Below are positions 53,503-63,688 of a stretch of DNA of 64,000 nt, one piece after another. The notes under the pieces were generated by a model. The model saw only the letters and a program-made list of their open reading frames with translations. It searched no databases and was not told the DNA's origin. The number at the start of each line of letters is the position of its first letter. Within the stretch, counting starts at the first letter, position 1. The DNA comes from Sphaerisporangium rhizosphaerae (GTDB taxonomy: Bacteria; Actinomycetota; Actinomycetes; Streptosporangiales; Streptosporangiaceae). The stretch covers positions 58,808 through 122,807 of the forward strand of contig NZ_JBHTCG010000027.1 in assembly GCF_042665155.1 (NCBI RefSeq). Direction: 5' to 3'. A program made the translations under genes and the position numbers.

Positions 53503-56500
53503 GTGACTCCCCACCCACGCTTATGGCGCGCCGGAAAGCGTCGCGCCGGTCAAGGAATGCCCGCCCGGCCATCGCTCCGGATGGCGCTCGTCCTCGGCCT
53601 GATGACGAGCGTGGCCTTCGGCGGCGTGGCGTCCGGAGCGCGGGCCGAGCGCGGGCCGTCGCCCACCCCCTCAGCCGTGGCCCCGCGGTCCGCTCTCTCA
53701 TCGGCGCAGCAGGCCGCCCGCACGCGGAAGACCCGTGTCGAGGTGGCCGATGCCCGCACCGAGTACTCGACCACGTGGGCGAACCCGGACGGCAGTCTGA
53801 CGACGGAGGCGCACACCGCCCGATCAGGATGAGAGGGAACGGGTCGTGGACCGCCATCGACCCGTCCTTGGTCTCCGCCGGCGGTGAACTCAAGCCCAGG
53901 GCGGCGCAGGTGGATCTACGGCTGTCCCACGGAGGGACCGCGCCGTTCGCATCCATCGACAACGGCGGTCGCTCGTTCGCGGTGGGCTGGAACCACCCGC
54001 TCCCGGCGCCGGCGGTCCGGGGGAACACCGCCACCTACACGGGCGTGGTGCCGGACGGGGACCTGGTCGTCACGTCGCTGCCGCAGGGCTTCACGCATTC
54101 GCTGGTTCTGCGCCGGCCGCCGTCCGGTCCCCTGACGATCACTCTGCCGATCAGGACCAAGGGCCTCACGCTGCAGAAGGACGCCGATCACGGTCTTCGC
54201 CTCGTCGACGGCCTCGGCACGACCGTCATCTCCGCACCGGCTCCGCACATGTGGGACTCCTCCAAGGATCCCGCTTCCGGCGAGGCGACCCGTCAGGCGG
54301 AGGTCACGACGTCGATCCGCCGCGAGGCGGGCGGAGCCGTGCTGACACTGCGGCCGGACCCCGGCTACCTCAGCGATCCCGCGTTGCGGTACCCGGTGAC
54401 CATCGACCCGACGAGCACGTTGACGGTCGGCACCGACACCTGGGTGGCGACCAACTTCCCCGACTCCCAGCGCGGCTCCACCGAGCTGAAGGCGGGCACC
54501 TTCGACGGCGGCACCACCGTCGCCCGTTCATATCTGCTGTTCAACGACATCGCCGGCCTTCGCGGCAAGCACATCCTGGACACCGACCTGAGGCTGTGGA
54601 CCTACTGGTCGTCGACGTGCTCCACCGCGGGCCCGGGCGTGCAGGTCCGCCGGGTCACCGCCGGCTGGGACCCGGACACGATCAGGTACGGCTCCGAGCC
54701 GGCCACCACCACCAGCGGCGCGAAAACGGTCACGAGCGCCTACGGCCACGACAGCGGATGCCCTGCCGCGTTCACGCACTGGGACATCGACGCCATCGTG
54801 CAGGCATGGGCGGACGGGTCGGCCAACCACGGTGTCCAGGTCCGCGGCGCCGACCAGTCCGACTCCACCACCTGGCGCCGGTACCACTCCTCCAACCACA
54901 CCTCCGGCAGCCAGGGGCCGACCGATCCGGCGCTGACGGTCACCTACGACAGCCGGCCCACCGTCCCGCAGGTCTCCATCACCCCCGGCGCGGACTCCTC
55001 CACGGAGGCGCTGACGACGTCGAGCCTGACCCCCACGGTCAGCGCCAGGGCCACCGACTCCGACGGCGGCAGCCTGACCTACACCTTCACCCTCACATGC
55101 ACCCCTCTCGGGGCCGGTTGCGCACAGCCGGTGCGCACGCGGACCATCTCCGGTGTTCCCTCGGGGACACCGGCGCAGTGGACCGTCCCGCCCGGATACC
55201 TGACCAACGCGACGCGCTACGAGCTCTCCGTAGAGGCCGGTGACGGGACCGACACGACCGCCGCCGACCCCGTCCGGCTGACCACCGACGCCGCCGATCC
55301 GCCGACGGCGCAGAGCACCTCGCTGGACGAACCCGCCAATCCCATCCTGTCCGGCGTGGTGAGCCGCCCCTCCGGAGACGCGGTGACGGCGCAGTTCTTC
55401 CTCACCGACGACTCCGGGAACGCCGTCGGCCCCACCCCCCTGGGCAGCGGCAACGCCACGGACGGCGGGCGCGTCTCCCTGCGGCTCCCCGACGGCATGG
55501 CCGGTCAGGGGCAGAGGTACAGCTGGCAGATGCGCGCCTGCGCCGGCGACGCGTGCACGGACAGGACCGCCCCCATCTCCTTCACCGTTCCGGCGCCACC
55601 ACCCACCCCCCAGGGACAGACCCTCGTCCTGGGCGCCGACACGCTGACCCTCTCGACGGCGAAGGCGGCGGCGGACGCCTGCCAGGGCTCCGCCTGCCCG
55701 CTGCAGCCCTCGTCGACCGTCAAGATCGGCGGTACGGGCGCCGACCGCGACCTCACGGTCGTCTCGGCGGACCTGAGCGCGATCCCGGCGGGGGCGAGCA
55801 TCGTCTCGGCCACCCTCAAGCTCGGCTCCCCCGCCTGTGGCGGCGCCTGCTCGGGAGAGGTCTCCGCCTACTCCCTCGACACCGCCCTGCCGGCGTCACC
55901 GGTCTCCTCCGACGTCACCGCCGCGATCGGTGCGGACGGCAACGCCGACGCCCCGGTGGGATCGGCCGACCTGGACCTCGCGGCGTTGCTCAGCGACTGG
56001 CTGACCCAGCCGGCCGACGACCACGGTCTGGCGCTCCTCGGATCCGAGGACAGTGTCCCGGCGGCGTTCCCCGCTCCTCAGCTGGTGATCTCCTACCTGC
56101 CGCCCGCTCCGCCGACCGTCCCCCAGGGCGTCCGCGCCCGCGCGGGCGACTCGGGCACCCTCCTCACGTGGGACGAGCCCGCCGACACCGGCGGCAGCGG
56201 GACGGTGCGGTACGACATCGAGGTACTGAAGAGCGACGGTCAGCCGCTCAAGAGCGTCGGCACCGACGACCAGGCCGTCGTCGTGACCGGGCTGACCAAC
56301 GGGTCGGCCTACAGCCTCCGGGTCCGGGCTCTGACGGCCTACGGCACCAGCGGCTGGGCAACGGCCTCCGTGACCCCCCAGGCCGTCGCCGGTGGGACCC
56401 AGAGCTACCTCGACGCGGTGAAGCAGTACCTCACCTCACAGAACAAGATGCGCGAGGGGGTCTTCATCTCGGCGTCGGCGGCCGCCGGCCAGAGCACCCA

Positions 56501-57443
56501 GGGGACGCGGTTCGCCGCCGCGCTGGACACCCAGGCGGGCCCTCTACGGCAGTGGGCCGAGGACGCGGCAGGCCACCAGGTCGCCCAGACGAGCTCCGCC
56601 GTGACCCTGTCGGACGTCCTGGTCTCCCAGACGGCCGCCGACTCCGTCACCGTCCGGGCCACGGTCAAGACCACCACGACCACGGCCGACGGTGTGGGGA
56701 CGGCGTCCGCGGAGGACAAGACCAACGACGACGTCGCCGTACGGGACTTCGTGTTCGACAAGCAGTCGACATCGGTCGCGTCGATCACGCGGAACCTCGA
56801 CGGGACGGCGGTGGACGCCTCTGGCTCCTCGGGTGACGGCGACCTCAACGGCGTGATCACCGGAGACTCGACGGCGGCCCCGGCCGACGCTCCCGCGCCG
56901 CTTCCCCTGGACCCGAAGGGGTGGCCGGACCTGTCCGTGGGGTCGGGCCAGGTCTCCACGCGGAGCGTCAGGCAATCGGGAATCGCCAAATGGGCGGTGG
57001 ACAACGTCTACACGTGGCCCTACGCCATCAAGCACAACAATTGCACCAACTTCACTTCCTACGCCGTGAACAAGGGAGGTAAGGCACCGGAGAAAGGCTG
57101 GTACTCGCGTTCGAACGACAACAACTGGTTCGAGCATCTGCGCATAGGCGGGGGCGCGCGCAGCTACAGCTGGATGAACGTCGTCCATTTCTACGACCAC
57201 TTCCAGACCAAGCGGCATCGCCTCGTCTGGCGGTACAGCTGGTGGGGCGTGCAGCCCGGAGACGTGATCTTCTTCGACCAGAAAAGCGTGTCCGGATGGC
57301 TCGACCATCTGGCGGTGGTCAGCTGGGTCTCGCAACGCGCCGGCGTCTTCTACGCGCAGCATGGCCCTCGGGACCGTTACCGCAGCCTCAGCGACGCGTG
57401 GCCAAGGCTGGCTCGTGTCTATGTGGCCAAGGTCGTGAAGTAG
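53503..57443 (+). CDS. Secreted DNRLRE / fibronectin III / amidase-domain protein, broken by a frameshift
   Basis: A GTG at 53503 with GGAGG 7 nt upstream begins a signal peptide (hydrophobic SLRMALVLGLMTSVAFGGVA). This frame runs VEVADARTEYSTTWANPDGS and stops at 53832. The rest of the protein (from GNGSWTAIDPSLVSAGG) is in another frame to 57443. Adding one C to the CCC at about 53820-53822 joins them as a normal protein of about 1312 residues. The later part has a DNRLRE-like module (about 54410-54960), Ig-like repeats, a second such module (about 55620-56100), an FN3 domain (about 56105-56385) and a C-terminal amidase-like domain with HNNCTNFTSYAVNKGG and SGWLDHLAVVSW (candidate catalytic Cys and His). 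It probably acts on the cell surface. It is either a real mutation or a sequencing error. Confidence 0.75.
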
Positions 57444-57588
57444 GCGCGGCCACCCCGGCCGCCGTGGCCAGGCCGTCCCCCGGCACGGCCGGGCGGCCCG
57501 GACGCCCCGTGCGCAGCCGGGGCAGGTGACACAGGGCCCCAGGTGGCCAAGTGGCCGCCCCGCGACGGCGAGGCGGCCCCGGGGCGGG

Positions 57589-58950
57589 TCAGCGGGAGCG
57601 GGCCTTCATGGCGGCCTTGCGGGCCGCTTTGGCGACGGTGGCGTCGGGATGGTGGGCGCCGAGCAGTTCGAGCACGGCGATGGAGTCGGGGTGGCCGCTG
57701 TGGCTGATCTCGTCGACCAGGCGCAGCAGTTCCTCCCCCGCCTCCAGAGCCTCGAACTCGCCCATGGCCTCCTGGGCGTCGGGGATGTGCAGCAGCGTGG
57801 CCAGGGTGTCGACGGCGAGCCAGGTGCCGTCGTCCTCGTTGAGCACCGGCGCGGCCAGGTCGCGCACCCCGAGCCAGACGGCGGCGTGGCGCCACATCGC
57901 CGGCTCGGCCAGCGCCTCGCGGACCGCGGGCTCGGCCTCCGGACCGATCTCCTCAAGGACCGTGCCGATCACCCCGCGCTGCCCCGGCGTGCCGGACGCC
58001 GCCACCTTGATCAGCTCGCGCGCGGCGTCCTCGGGGACGCGGCGCTCGACCCACAGGGTGGGGGCGCTGGAAGGCGCCTCGCCCGACAGCATCGCCTCGA
58101 CCAGCTCGGCCGCGCTGAGCTCGGCGTAGGAGGCGACCTCGGCCAGCAGCGGCGCGTCGTGCCCCTCGCGCAGCAGGTCCTGCCGGACGGCCCACACCCC
58201 GAGGGGGGTGAGCCGGACGCGGTCGGCCGCGCGCTCGAACAGCCCGCAGTAGGCCAGCAGGTCCAGGGCGGCGTCCAGCTCGGCCGGCAACCGCTCGCGC
58301 AGCCGCCGCATCTCGGCCGCGCGGGCCTCGCAGCCGATCTCGTGGGCCTGCAGCATGCCCTCGACCAGGGCGGTGTAGGTGATGCCGTCGCTGGTGGCGT
58401 AGATGGTGGCCAGCATCTCGGTGAGGTGCTCGTCGGCCACGGCCGAGCCGGTCAGCCCCTCGTCGGTGCGGTCGAGGACGTCCATGACGACCCCGTCCCA
58501 GAACTCCATCAGGTCGGCGGGCAGCCCCGGCCCGGGGGACGCGCCGGCCTGGGCGATGCGCAGCAGGCCGGTGTTGACCGCGACGACCCACACCAGGCGC
58601 AACCGCTCGTCGTCCGCCCCGAGCCACGCGGCGGCCTCCCGCGCGTCGGCGGGCGTCAGGAACCCCTCGGCGGTGACCGGTCTCGCGCCCGTCCAGCCGG
58701 CCAGCCGCAGGGCGTCCCGCACCAGCGGCACCGTCAGCACCGCCTCGGCGAGTTCGTCCGCGGGCGCGAGCTCGACCGGTGGGAAGCTCAGCACCTCGCT
58801 CTCGCACTCACCGCAATCGCATTCGTCGTTCTCCCCCGCCATCTCGGCGAGCAGCGCCTCCCGCTCCTCGCCTGACACGCTCCCCAGCTCGTCGATGAGG
58901 CTGCGCAGCTCTCCAAGATCGAAGATCCCGCCGTTACCGCTGTTGGCCAT
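57589..58950 (-). CDS. Conserved actinobacterial protein of unknown function, paralogue 1
   Basis: A 453-residue cytoplasmic protein without recognised domains. It has an acidic N-terminus, a CxCxxC motif (Cys44, Cys46, Cys49) and a long helical body with HEAT-like pairs (ELIKVAASGTPGQRGVIGTV, LEEIGPEAEPAVREALAEP). The C-terminal tail ends HHPDATVAKAARKAAMKARSR. The downstream-reading neighbour at 59014 shares the CxCxxC, the DRVRLTPLGVWAVR-type central block and the same basic tail, so the two are tandem paralogues. The 63-bp gap between them suggests one operon. No function is assigned. Confidence 0.82.
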   Translation of the reverse strand: MANSGNGGIFDLGELRSLIDELGSVSGEEREALLAEMAGENDECDCGECESEVLSFPPVELAPADELAEAVLTVPLVRDALRLAGWTGARPVTAEGFLTPADAREAAAWLGADDERLRLVWVVAVNTGLLRIAQAGASPGPGLPADLMEFWDGVVMDVLDRTDEGLTGSAVADEHLTEMLATIYATSDGITYTALVEGMLQAHEIGCEARAAEMRRLRERLPAELDAALDLLAYCGLFERAADRVRLTPLGVWAVRQDLLREGHDAPLLAEVASYAELSAAELVEAMLSGEAPSSAPTLWVERRVPEDAARELIKVAASGTPGQRGVIGTVLEEIGPEAEPAVREALAEPAMWRHAAVWLGVRDLAAPVLNEDDGTWLAVDTLATLLHIPDAQEAMGEFEALEAGEELLRLVDEISHSGHPDSIAVLELLGAHHPDATVAKAARKAAMKARSR

Positions 58951-59013
58951 TCAGGCAACTTACTCCACACCAGCCACACGCGATGACCGACTGCGGACCT
59001 TGGCCTGGCCCGC

Positions 59014-60747
59014 TCAGTGAATGCCGCGCGAACGCGCCTTGAACGCCGCCTTGCGGGCGGCCTTGGCGATCTCGCGGTCGGGCAGGTGGCGGCCGAGCAG
59101 GTCCAGGACCTCGGCGACGTCGGGGTGGTCCACCTGCCACATCTCCTCGATGACGTGGGCGGGCGGCGCCGCCGTGGCCAGGGTGCCCGCGAACCGCTCA
59201 TGATCGTCCTCGGTGGCCGGCATGGCCACGGCGAGCATGTCGACGCTCACCCACAGCGCCTCCTCGGGCGTCAGCGCGGGCGCCTCGAGGCCGCGCGCGG
59301 ACAGCCAGTGGACGGCGTGCGGGCGGAGCTCGGCGTCGGAGAGGAACGGCCGCACGGCGTCGGCCGCCTCCGGGCCGAGCCTGTCGATGATCGTGACGGC
59401 GACGCCGCGCCGCGCCGCGTCCTGCGCCTGGACGGCGCCGAGCAGCTCGGCCGCCGCCTCCGGAGAGGACCGGCGGGCCAGCCACGAGCCGATGTCGCGC
59501 TCGGCCTGCTCGGCGGGCACCCCGCCCAGCAGGCCGTCGACCAGGCCGGCCGCGTCGCCCTCGGCGGGATCGGGCGCGACGGGCGCCGGCATGCCCATGC
59601 GGACGAAGGTCTCGCGCATCCCCCACAGGCCGTGCGGGGTGAGCCGGACGGCGTCGCGCACGCGCTCGATGGTGCCGCAGTGGGCCAGGACCTCCAGCGC
59701 GGCGCCCAGCCCGTCCTCGTCGTCCTGGTCGTCCTCGCCGGGCCGGGCGCCCGTCCACGCCTCCTCCAGGTGCTCGCGCAGTTCCGCGAGGGCCATGGGC
59801 TCCTGCAGGCGGTACAGCATGTCGTGGACGGCGTACAGCTCCTGGTCCAGCTCGGCCGAGCCGGTGATGTCGGCCGTTCCGTCGGTGACGAACGCCACCG
59901 TGCCGGCCCACAGGTCCAGCACCTCGCGGTCGTCGCGCTCGGGGAGCGGCAGGAAGCCGGGGGCGACCGTCAGGGCCGCGCCGGAGACCTCCACCAGCCC
60001 GAGGGACACCGCCAGCCGCCACGCGGTCTCGGGAGCGGCGACGCCGAGCTCTCTGGTGACGCGCGCGGCGTCCCGGACGCGCAGAGCGCCCCGGACGGTC
60101 GGCGTGCGGCCGGCGTCGCGCATCCAAGCCACCACGAGGTGGGCGTCCCGCAGCAGCCCGGCCTCGCGGACCGCCCCGGCGACCTGCTGCGGCGGCGCCA
60201 GCCGCACGGCCGGCAGCGGGGAGCACCCGGGGCACTCGCACCCGTCGTCGGCGGTGACGCCGCGCAGCCGGTGGAGCGGCAGGCCGAGCAGGTCGTCGCC
60301 GGAGCCGGCGGGGCCGGGAGCGTCCAGGGCGGTCGGATCGGGCTCGTCGGCGCCCATCGCCCCGAAGATGCTCTTGGCCATGCCGAACTTGGAGGTGTCG
60401 GCGAGCGCGGCGGGCATCTCCGGCGCGATCTCGTCGATCTTGGCGCGCATGCGGGCCGCCATCTTGGTGCCGATCTCCCCGCTCTCCAGCAGGAAGTCGA
60501 CCAGCGTGCGCGCCGCCGCCACCGTCTCGGCGGCGCTCTCGGGCGGTGCGATGACCTTGCGGGGGTAGATGTCCAGCAGCAGTTGCTCGAACGTGCCGGG
60601 CGTGAAGTCGGCGAGCTCGCTCACGTCCAGATAGTCGCTGGCGTAGTCGCACAGGAGGCGAACCTCGTCGGCGTCCACCACGACGTCCTTCGAGCGCCCC
60701 CACGCCCGGATCTCCTCGATGGCCCCGTTCACCCATTCGATCGACAC
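59014..60747 (-). CDS. Conserved actinobacterial protein of unknown function, paralogue 2
   Basis: A 577-residue relative of the gene at 57589 with about 125 extra N-terminal residues (VNGAIEEIRAWGRSKDVVVD, helical). The shared part includes CECPGC (Cys170, Cys172, Cys175), DAVRLTPHGLWGMRETFVRM, AEQAERDIGSWLARRSSPEA and the tail DREIAKAARKAAFKARSRGIH. It starts with a GTG at 60747, 50 bp downstream of priA on the same strand, so it may be co-transcribed with priA. The CxCxxC may bind metal, but this is a guess; the function is unknown. Confidence 0.82.
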   Translation of the reverse strand: MSIEWVNGAIEEIRAWGRSKDVVVDADEVRLLCDYASDYLDVSELADFTPGTFEQLLLDIYPRKVIAPPESAAETVAAARTLVDFLLESGEIGTKMAARMRAKIDEIAPEMPAALADTSKFGMAKSIFGAMGADEPDPTALDAPGPAGSGDDLLGLPLHRLRGVTADDGCECPGCSPLPAVRLAPPQQVAGAVREAGLLRDAHLVVAWMRDAGRTPTVRGALRVRDAARVTRELGVAAPETAWRLAVSLGLVEVSGAALTVAPGFLPLPERDDREVLDLWAGTVAFVTDGTADITGSAELDQELYAVHDMLYRLQEPMALAELREHLEEAWTGARPGEDDQDDEDGLGAALEVLAHCGTIERVRDAVRLTPHGLWGMRETFVRMGMPAPVAPDPAEGDAAGLVDGLLGGVPAEQAERDIGSWLARRSSPEAAAELLGAVQAQDAARRGVAVTIIDRLGPEAADAVRPFLSDAELRPHAVHWLSARGLEAPALTPEEALWVSVDMLAVAMPATEDDHERFAGTLATAAPPAHVIEEMWQVDHPDVAEVLDLLGRHLPDREIAKAARKAAFKARSRGIH

Positions 60748-60797
60748 AGGGAGAAACTAACGGCTTACTTTCAGCCCCGCGAATCGGCGGCCTACGG

Positions 60798-63572
60798 TCA
60801 GATGAGATCGATCGGATCCATACACACCCGGACCAGGTCGGGAGCCTTACGGGCGGACCTCACGCCCGCCGCCCCCTTGAGCGCCCGGGCCAGCGCCGGG
60901 CCCGCCGCGCGCGGCACCCGTACCATCAGCCGCTCCTGCGGCTCCTCGGGCCCCGATCGGGCCCCCTCGACCGGGACGGGGCCGAGCACCTGCGCCTCGC
61001 CGGGCAGCCGCAGATCGCCCGCCATCTCCCTGAGCCCGGCCGCCGTGCCGGTCAGCGTGGCCATGCGCACCGCCGGCGGGAACCCGAGGACCGCCCGTTC
61101 TGCCAGCTCGCGCTCGGCGTGCGTCACCGGGTCCCACCGGATCAGCGCCTGCGCGGCCGGGACGGAGGAGTCGGCGAGCACCACCAGCTCGGCGGCCGGG
61201 CGCAGCAGCGCCGCGGCGTTCATCCAGCGCCGCAGCGCCTCCTCGGCCGCGCGCAGGTCGGGACGGCCGAGCAGGGCCCAGCCGTCCAGCAGGACGCCCG
61301 CCGCGTACCCGCCCTCGGCGACCGGCTCTGCGCCGGGCGTGGCGACGACCAGCGCCGGGGCCGGGCCGACGCCCGACAGCACGCCGTCGCGCCCGGAGGT
61401 CTTCACCGGGACCGACGGGAAGGCGCGGCCGAGCTCCTCGGCCGTGCGCCGGGCGCCGACCACGACGGCGCGCATGCGGTTGCTCCCGCACGCCTGGCAG
61501 CGCCACATGCCGGCGATGCGCCCGCACCACCGGCAGTACGGCGCCGCGTGCCCTCCCCGCAACGCCAGCGGCCCCCCGCACATCGCCGCCGCCACATCGC
61601 GTCCTCGCGGCTCCCCCGACCGGTCCGTCCCGGTATCGGCCGCCATCCCGGCATGAGCGGGCGCCCCGGCGTTCCCCGGCACGTCCGCGTTCATCGGCAC
61701 GCCCGCGTTCCCCGGCACGTCCGCGTTCATCGGTCTCCCGGTGTTCACCGGTCTCCCTGGGGTTCGAGGGAATGCCGGGTCGGACGTGCCCGGCATGCCG
61801 GGAATCGCGGAAACGCCGGAGTCCTCCGGCCTGCGGGGGCTTCCCGGCCTTTCCAGCCGATCCGGGGTGAGCGGAGGGGTCACGGTCGCCACGGGCTGGT
61901 GGCAGCGGGCCTGGGCGCGGCAGGACTGGCACGCGAGCGCGGGCAGGTAGCCGCGGCGGGGCACCTGGACCAGCACGGGCCCGCTCGCCAGGCCCTGCTT
62001 GAGCGCCGCCCACGCCGAACTCGGCAGGCGCGCCGCCCGGGCGGCCTCGTCCCTGGCCACCTCGGCGTCGTCGCCGGCCGGACGCACCCGGGGGGCGTGC
62101 CGGCGCAGCGTCTCGCGCGGCGCGGCGATCGGGCGGGCCCATCCGCCGGCGATCAACCGGGTCGCCTCCGCCGTCCGGGCGTAACCGGCGATCAGCATCG
62201 CGGCGCCCGTCTGGTGGGCGCGCAGCGCCAGGACCTCGCGCGCGTGGGGGTAGGGGGCCAGCCGCTCGGCGTGCAGGTCGTCCCCGTCGTCCCAGATCGC
62301 CACAAGGCCGAGGTCGCGGACCGGGGCGAACGCCGCCGCCCGCGTCCCCACGGCCACCCGCACCCCGCCGCGCAGCACGCGCAGCCACCGGCGGTACCGC
62401 TCGGCGGGACCGAGACCGGCGGTCAGCGCCACGTGGGCGCCCTGTCCGAGGACGCGGGTCAGCGCGGCGTCGAGCAGGGCCACGTCCTTGCCGTCGGGCA
62501 CCACGACCAGGGAGCCCCGTCCCGCCCGGGAGGCGGCCAGCACGGCCAGGGCGACGCCCTCGGCCCACCGGGGCCCGTGCGCGGCGCCCGGAAGAACGCT
62601 CCACACCGCCCGCGGCGCCCGGCCCTCCGCCACCGCCGCGAGGAAGGAGGCCCCCAGCGGGTACTCCGCCCACTCCCCCGACTCCACCGCGATCGACCGC
62701 GCCCCCTGCGCCTTCTGCGCCTTCTGCGCTTCCTGCGCTTGCTGCGCCGGCCCGTCCACCGCGGGCCCTGCCGCGGCGCCCTGCCCCGCCCGCGCCTGCC
62801 GGATCGGCCCAGGAGCGTCCGCGGACCCGCCGGTGCTCCCCGCCGGCGCCCCCCCACTCGGGGACCCGGGCCGGATCGGCGCGGAAACGTCCGCGGGCTC
62901 ACCGGTGCTCCCGGCCGGCGCCCCCACGCTCGGAGACACCGGCCGGGTCGGCGCGGAAGCGTCCGCGGGTCCACCGGTGCTCCCCGGCGGCGCCCCAGGC
63001 CCCTCACTCGGGGACGTCGGGGAGACGGGCCGCGCCGCCTCTCGCTTGGCCTCCTCGGCCTCTACTTTGGCGTGTCGCGGGGGGACGGCCAGCCGCAGGA
63101 CGTCGGACATGGTGCCGGCGTACCGGTCCGCCACAGACCGGCACAGGGCCGCGATCTGCGGGGTGAGCACCGCCTCGGAGGAGACCACCCGTTCGAGGGC
63201 CGCGAGCTTGCCCTCGTGCTCGCTGGCCTCCGCCCGTTCGAGCAGGAACCCGTCGACGAGCTTGCCCGCGAAGCGCACCCTGACCCGGCAGCCCGGCACC
63301 GCCGCCTCGGCCATCGTCTCGGGCACCACGTAGTCGAAGGGCCGGTCGAGGTGGGGCAGCGGCACGTCCACGGCCACCCGCGCGATCGGAAGCTCGCCCG
63401 CGGGCGCCACCGTCCCCTTGGCCACGCCCGTGCCCGCGCCCTTGCCCGGCGTCGTCTCGCCCCAGAGTCCGTCGGGCTCGGCGTCCCGCGCCGCGCCCGG
63501 CCGTGCCGGGTCACCGGCGGCGCCGGGCGGCGGCGCTCCGATGGCTTCCCCGGCGGGGCTGGTCGCGGTCAC
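60798..63572 (-). CDS. priA: Actinobacterial PriA-like primosomal protein N' (helicase motifs degenerate)
   Basis: A 924-residue PriA homologue. The N-terminal 3'-DNA-binding domain (ARVAVDVPLPHLDRPFDYVV) and the zinc-binding Cys clusters (CQSCRAQARC, MCGG, YCRWCG, CQACGS) are clear. The helicase core is degenerate: no GKT Walker A, and the DEEH box reads WDDGDDLH, so ATPase activity is doubtful, as noted for other actinobacterial PriA proteins. Two inserted low-complexity stretches are built of repeats: a 24-residue unit three times (62811-63026) and a 12-residue unit about twice within the zinc region (61671-61742). GTG start at 63572. It lies between metK and the paralogue pair. Confidence 0.92.
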   Translation of the reverse strand: MTATSPAGEAIGAPPPGAAGDPARPGAARDAEPDGLWGETTPGKGAGTGVAKGTVAPAGELPIARVAVDVPLPHLDRPFDYVVPETMAEAAVPGCRVRVRFAGKLVDGFLLERAEASEHEGKLAALERVVSSEAVLTPQIAALCRSVADRYAGTMSDVLRLAVPPRHAKVEAEEAKREAARPVSPTSPSEGPGAPPGSTGGPADASAPTRPVSPSVGAPAGSTGEPADVSAPIRPGSPSGGAPAGSTGGSADAPGPIRQARAGQGAAAGPAVDGPAQQAQEAQKAQKAQGARSIAVESGEWAEYPLGASFLAAVAEGRAPRAVWSVLPGAAHGPRWAEGVALAVLAASRAGRGSLVVVPDGKDVALLDAALTRVLGQGAHVALTAGLGPAERYRRWLRVLRGGVRVAVGTRAAAFAPVRDLGLVAIWDDGDDLHAERLAPYPHAREVLALRAHQTGAAMLIAGYARTAEATRLIAGGWARPIAAPRETLRRHAPRVRPAGDDAEVARDEAARAARLPSSAWAALKQGLASGPVLVQVPRRGYLPALACQSCRAQARCHQPVATVTPPLTPDRLERPGSPRRPEDSGVSAIPGMPGTSDPAFPRTPGRPVNTGRPMNADVPGNAGVPMNADVPGNAGAPAHAGMAADTGTDRSGEPRGRDVAAAMCGGPLALRGGHAAPYCRWCGRIAGMWRCQACGSNRMRAVVVGARRTAEELGRAFPSVPVKTSGRDGVLSGVGPAPALVVATPGAEPVAEGGYAAGVLLDGWALLGRPDLRAAEEALRRWMNAAALLRPAAELVVLADSSVPAAQALIRWDPVTHAERELAERAVLGFPPAVRMATLTGTAAGLREMAGDLRLPGEAQVLGPVPVEGARSGPEEPQERLMVRVPRAAGPALARALKGAAGVRSARKAPDLVRVCMDPIDLI
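61671..61742 (-). repeat. 36-bp tandem repeat in priA zinc region
   Basis: Two near-identical 36-bp units beginning GTTCCCCGGC (61671 and 61707) encode PMNADVPGNAGV-type repeats between two Cys clusters. In frame. Confidence 0.85.
62811..63026 (-). repeat. 72-bp tandem repeat in priA
   Basis: CGGTGCTCCC recurs at 62831, 62903 and 62975, each 72 bp apart, within three diverged units that encode a Pro/Ser/Gly-rich 24-residue repeat (SAPIRPGSPSGGAPAGSTGG type). In frame; it lengthens the linker between the DNA-binding domain and the helicase-like core. Confidence 0.85.
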
Positions 63573-63651
63573 GGTTAGGTCCTACCAGAAGGCGCCCACC
63601 AGGCCGAACCGGCCCGCGCGAGCGTGCACGCCCGCCGGCGGTCATGCGAAA

Positions 63652-63679
63652 GCCGCGGCCCGGCGATGCGGGCCGCGGC
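63652..63679 (-). terminator. Terminator hairpin after metK
   Basis: Perfect 10-bp stem GCCGCGGCCC (63652-63661) / GGGCCGCGGC (63670-63679) with an 8-nt loop, 9 nt after the metK stop on the minus strand. No T-tract, as is common in high-GC genomes. Confidence 0.6.
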
Positions 63680-63688
63680 GGGCGCGGG

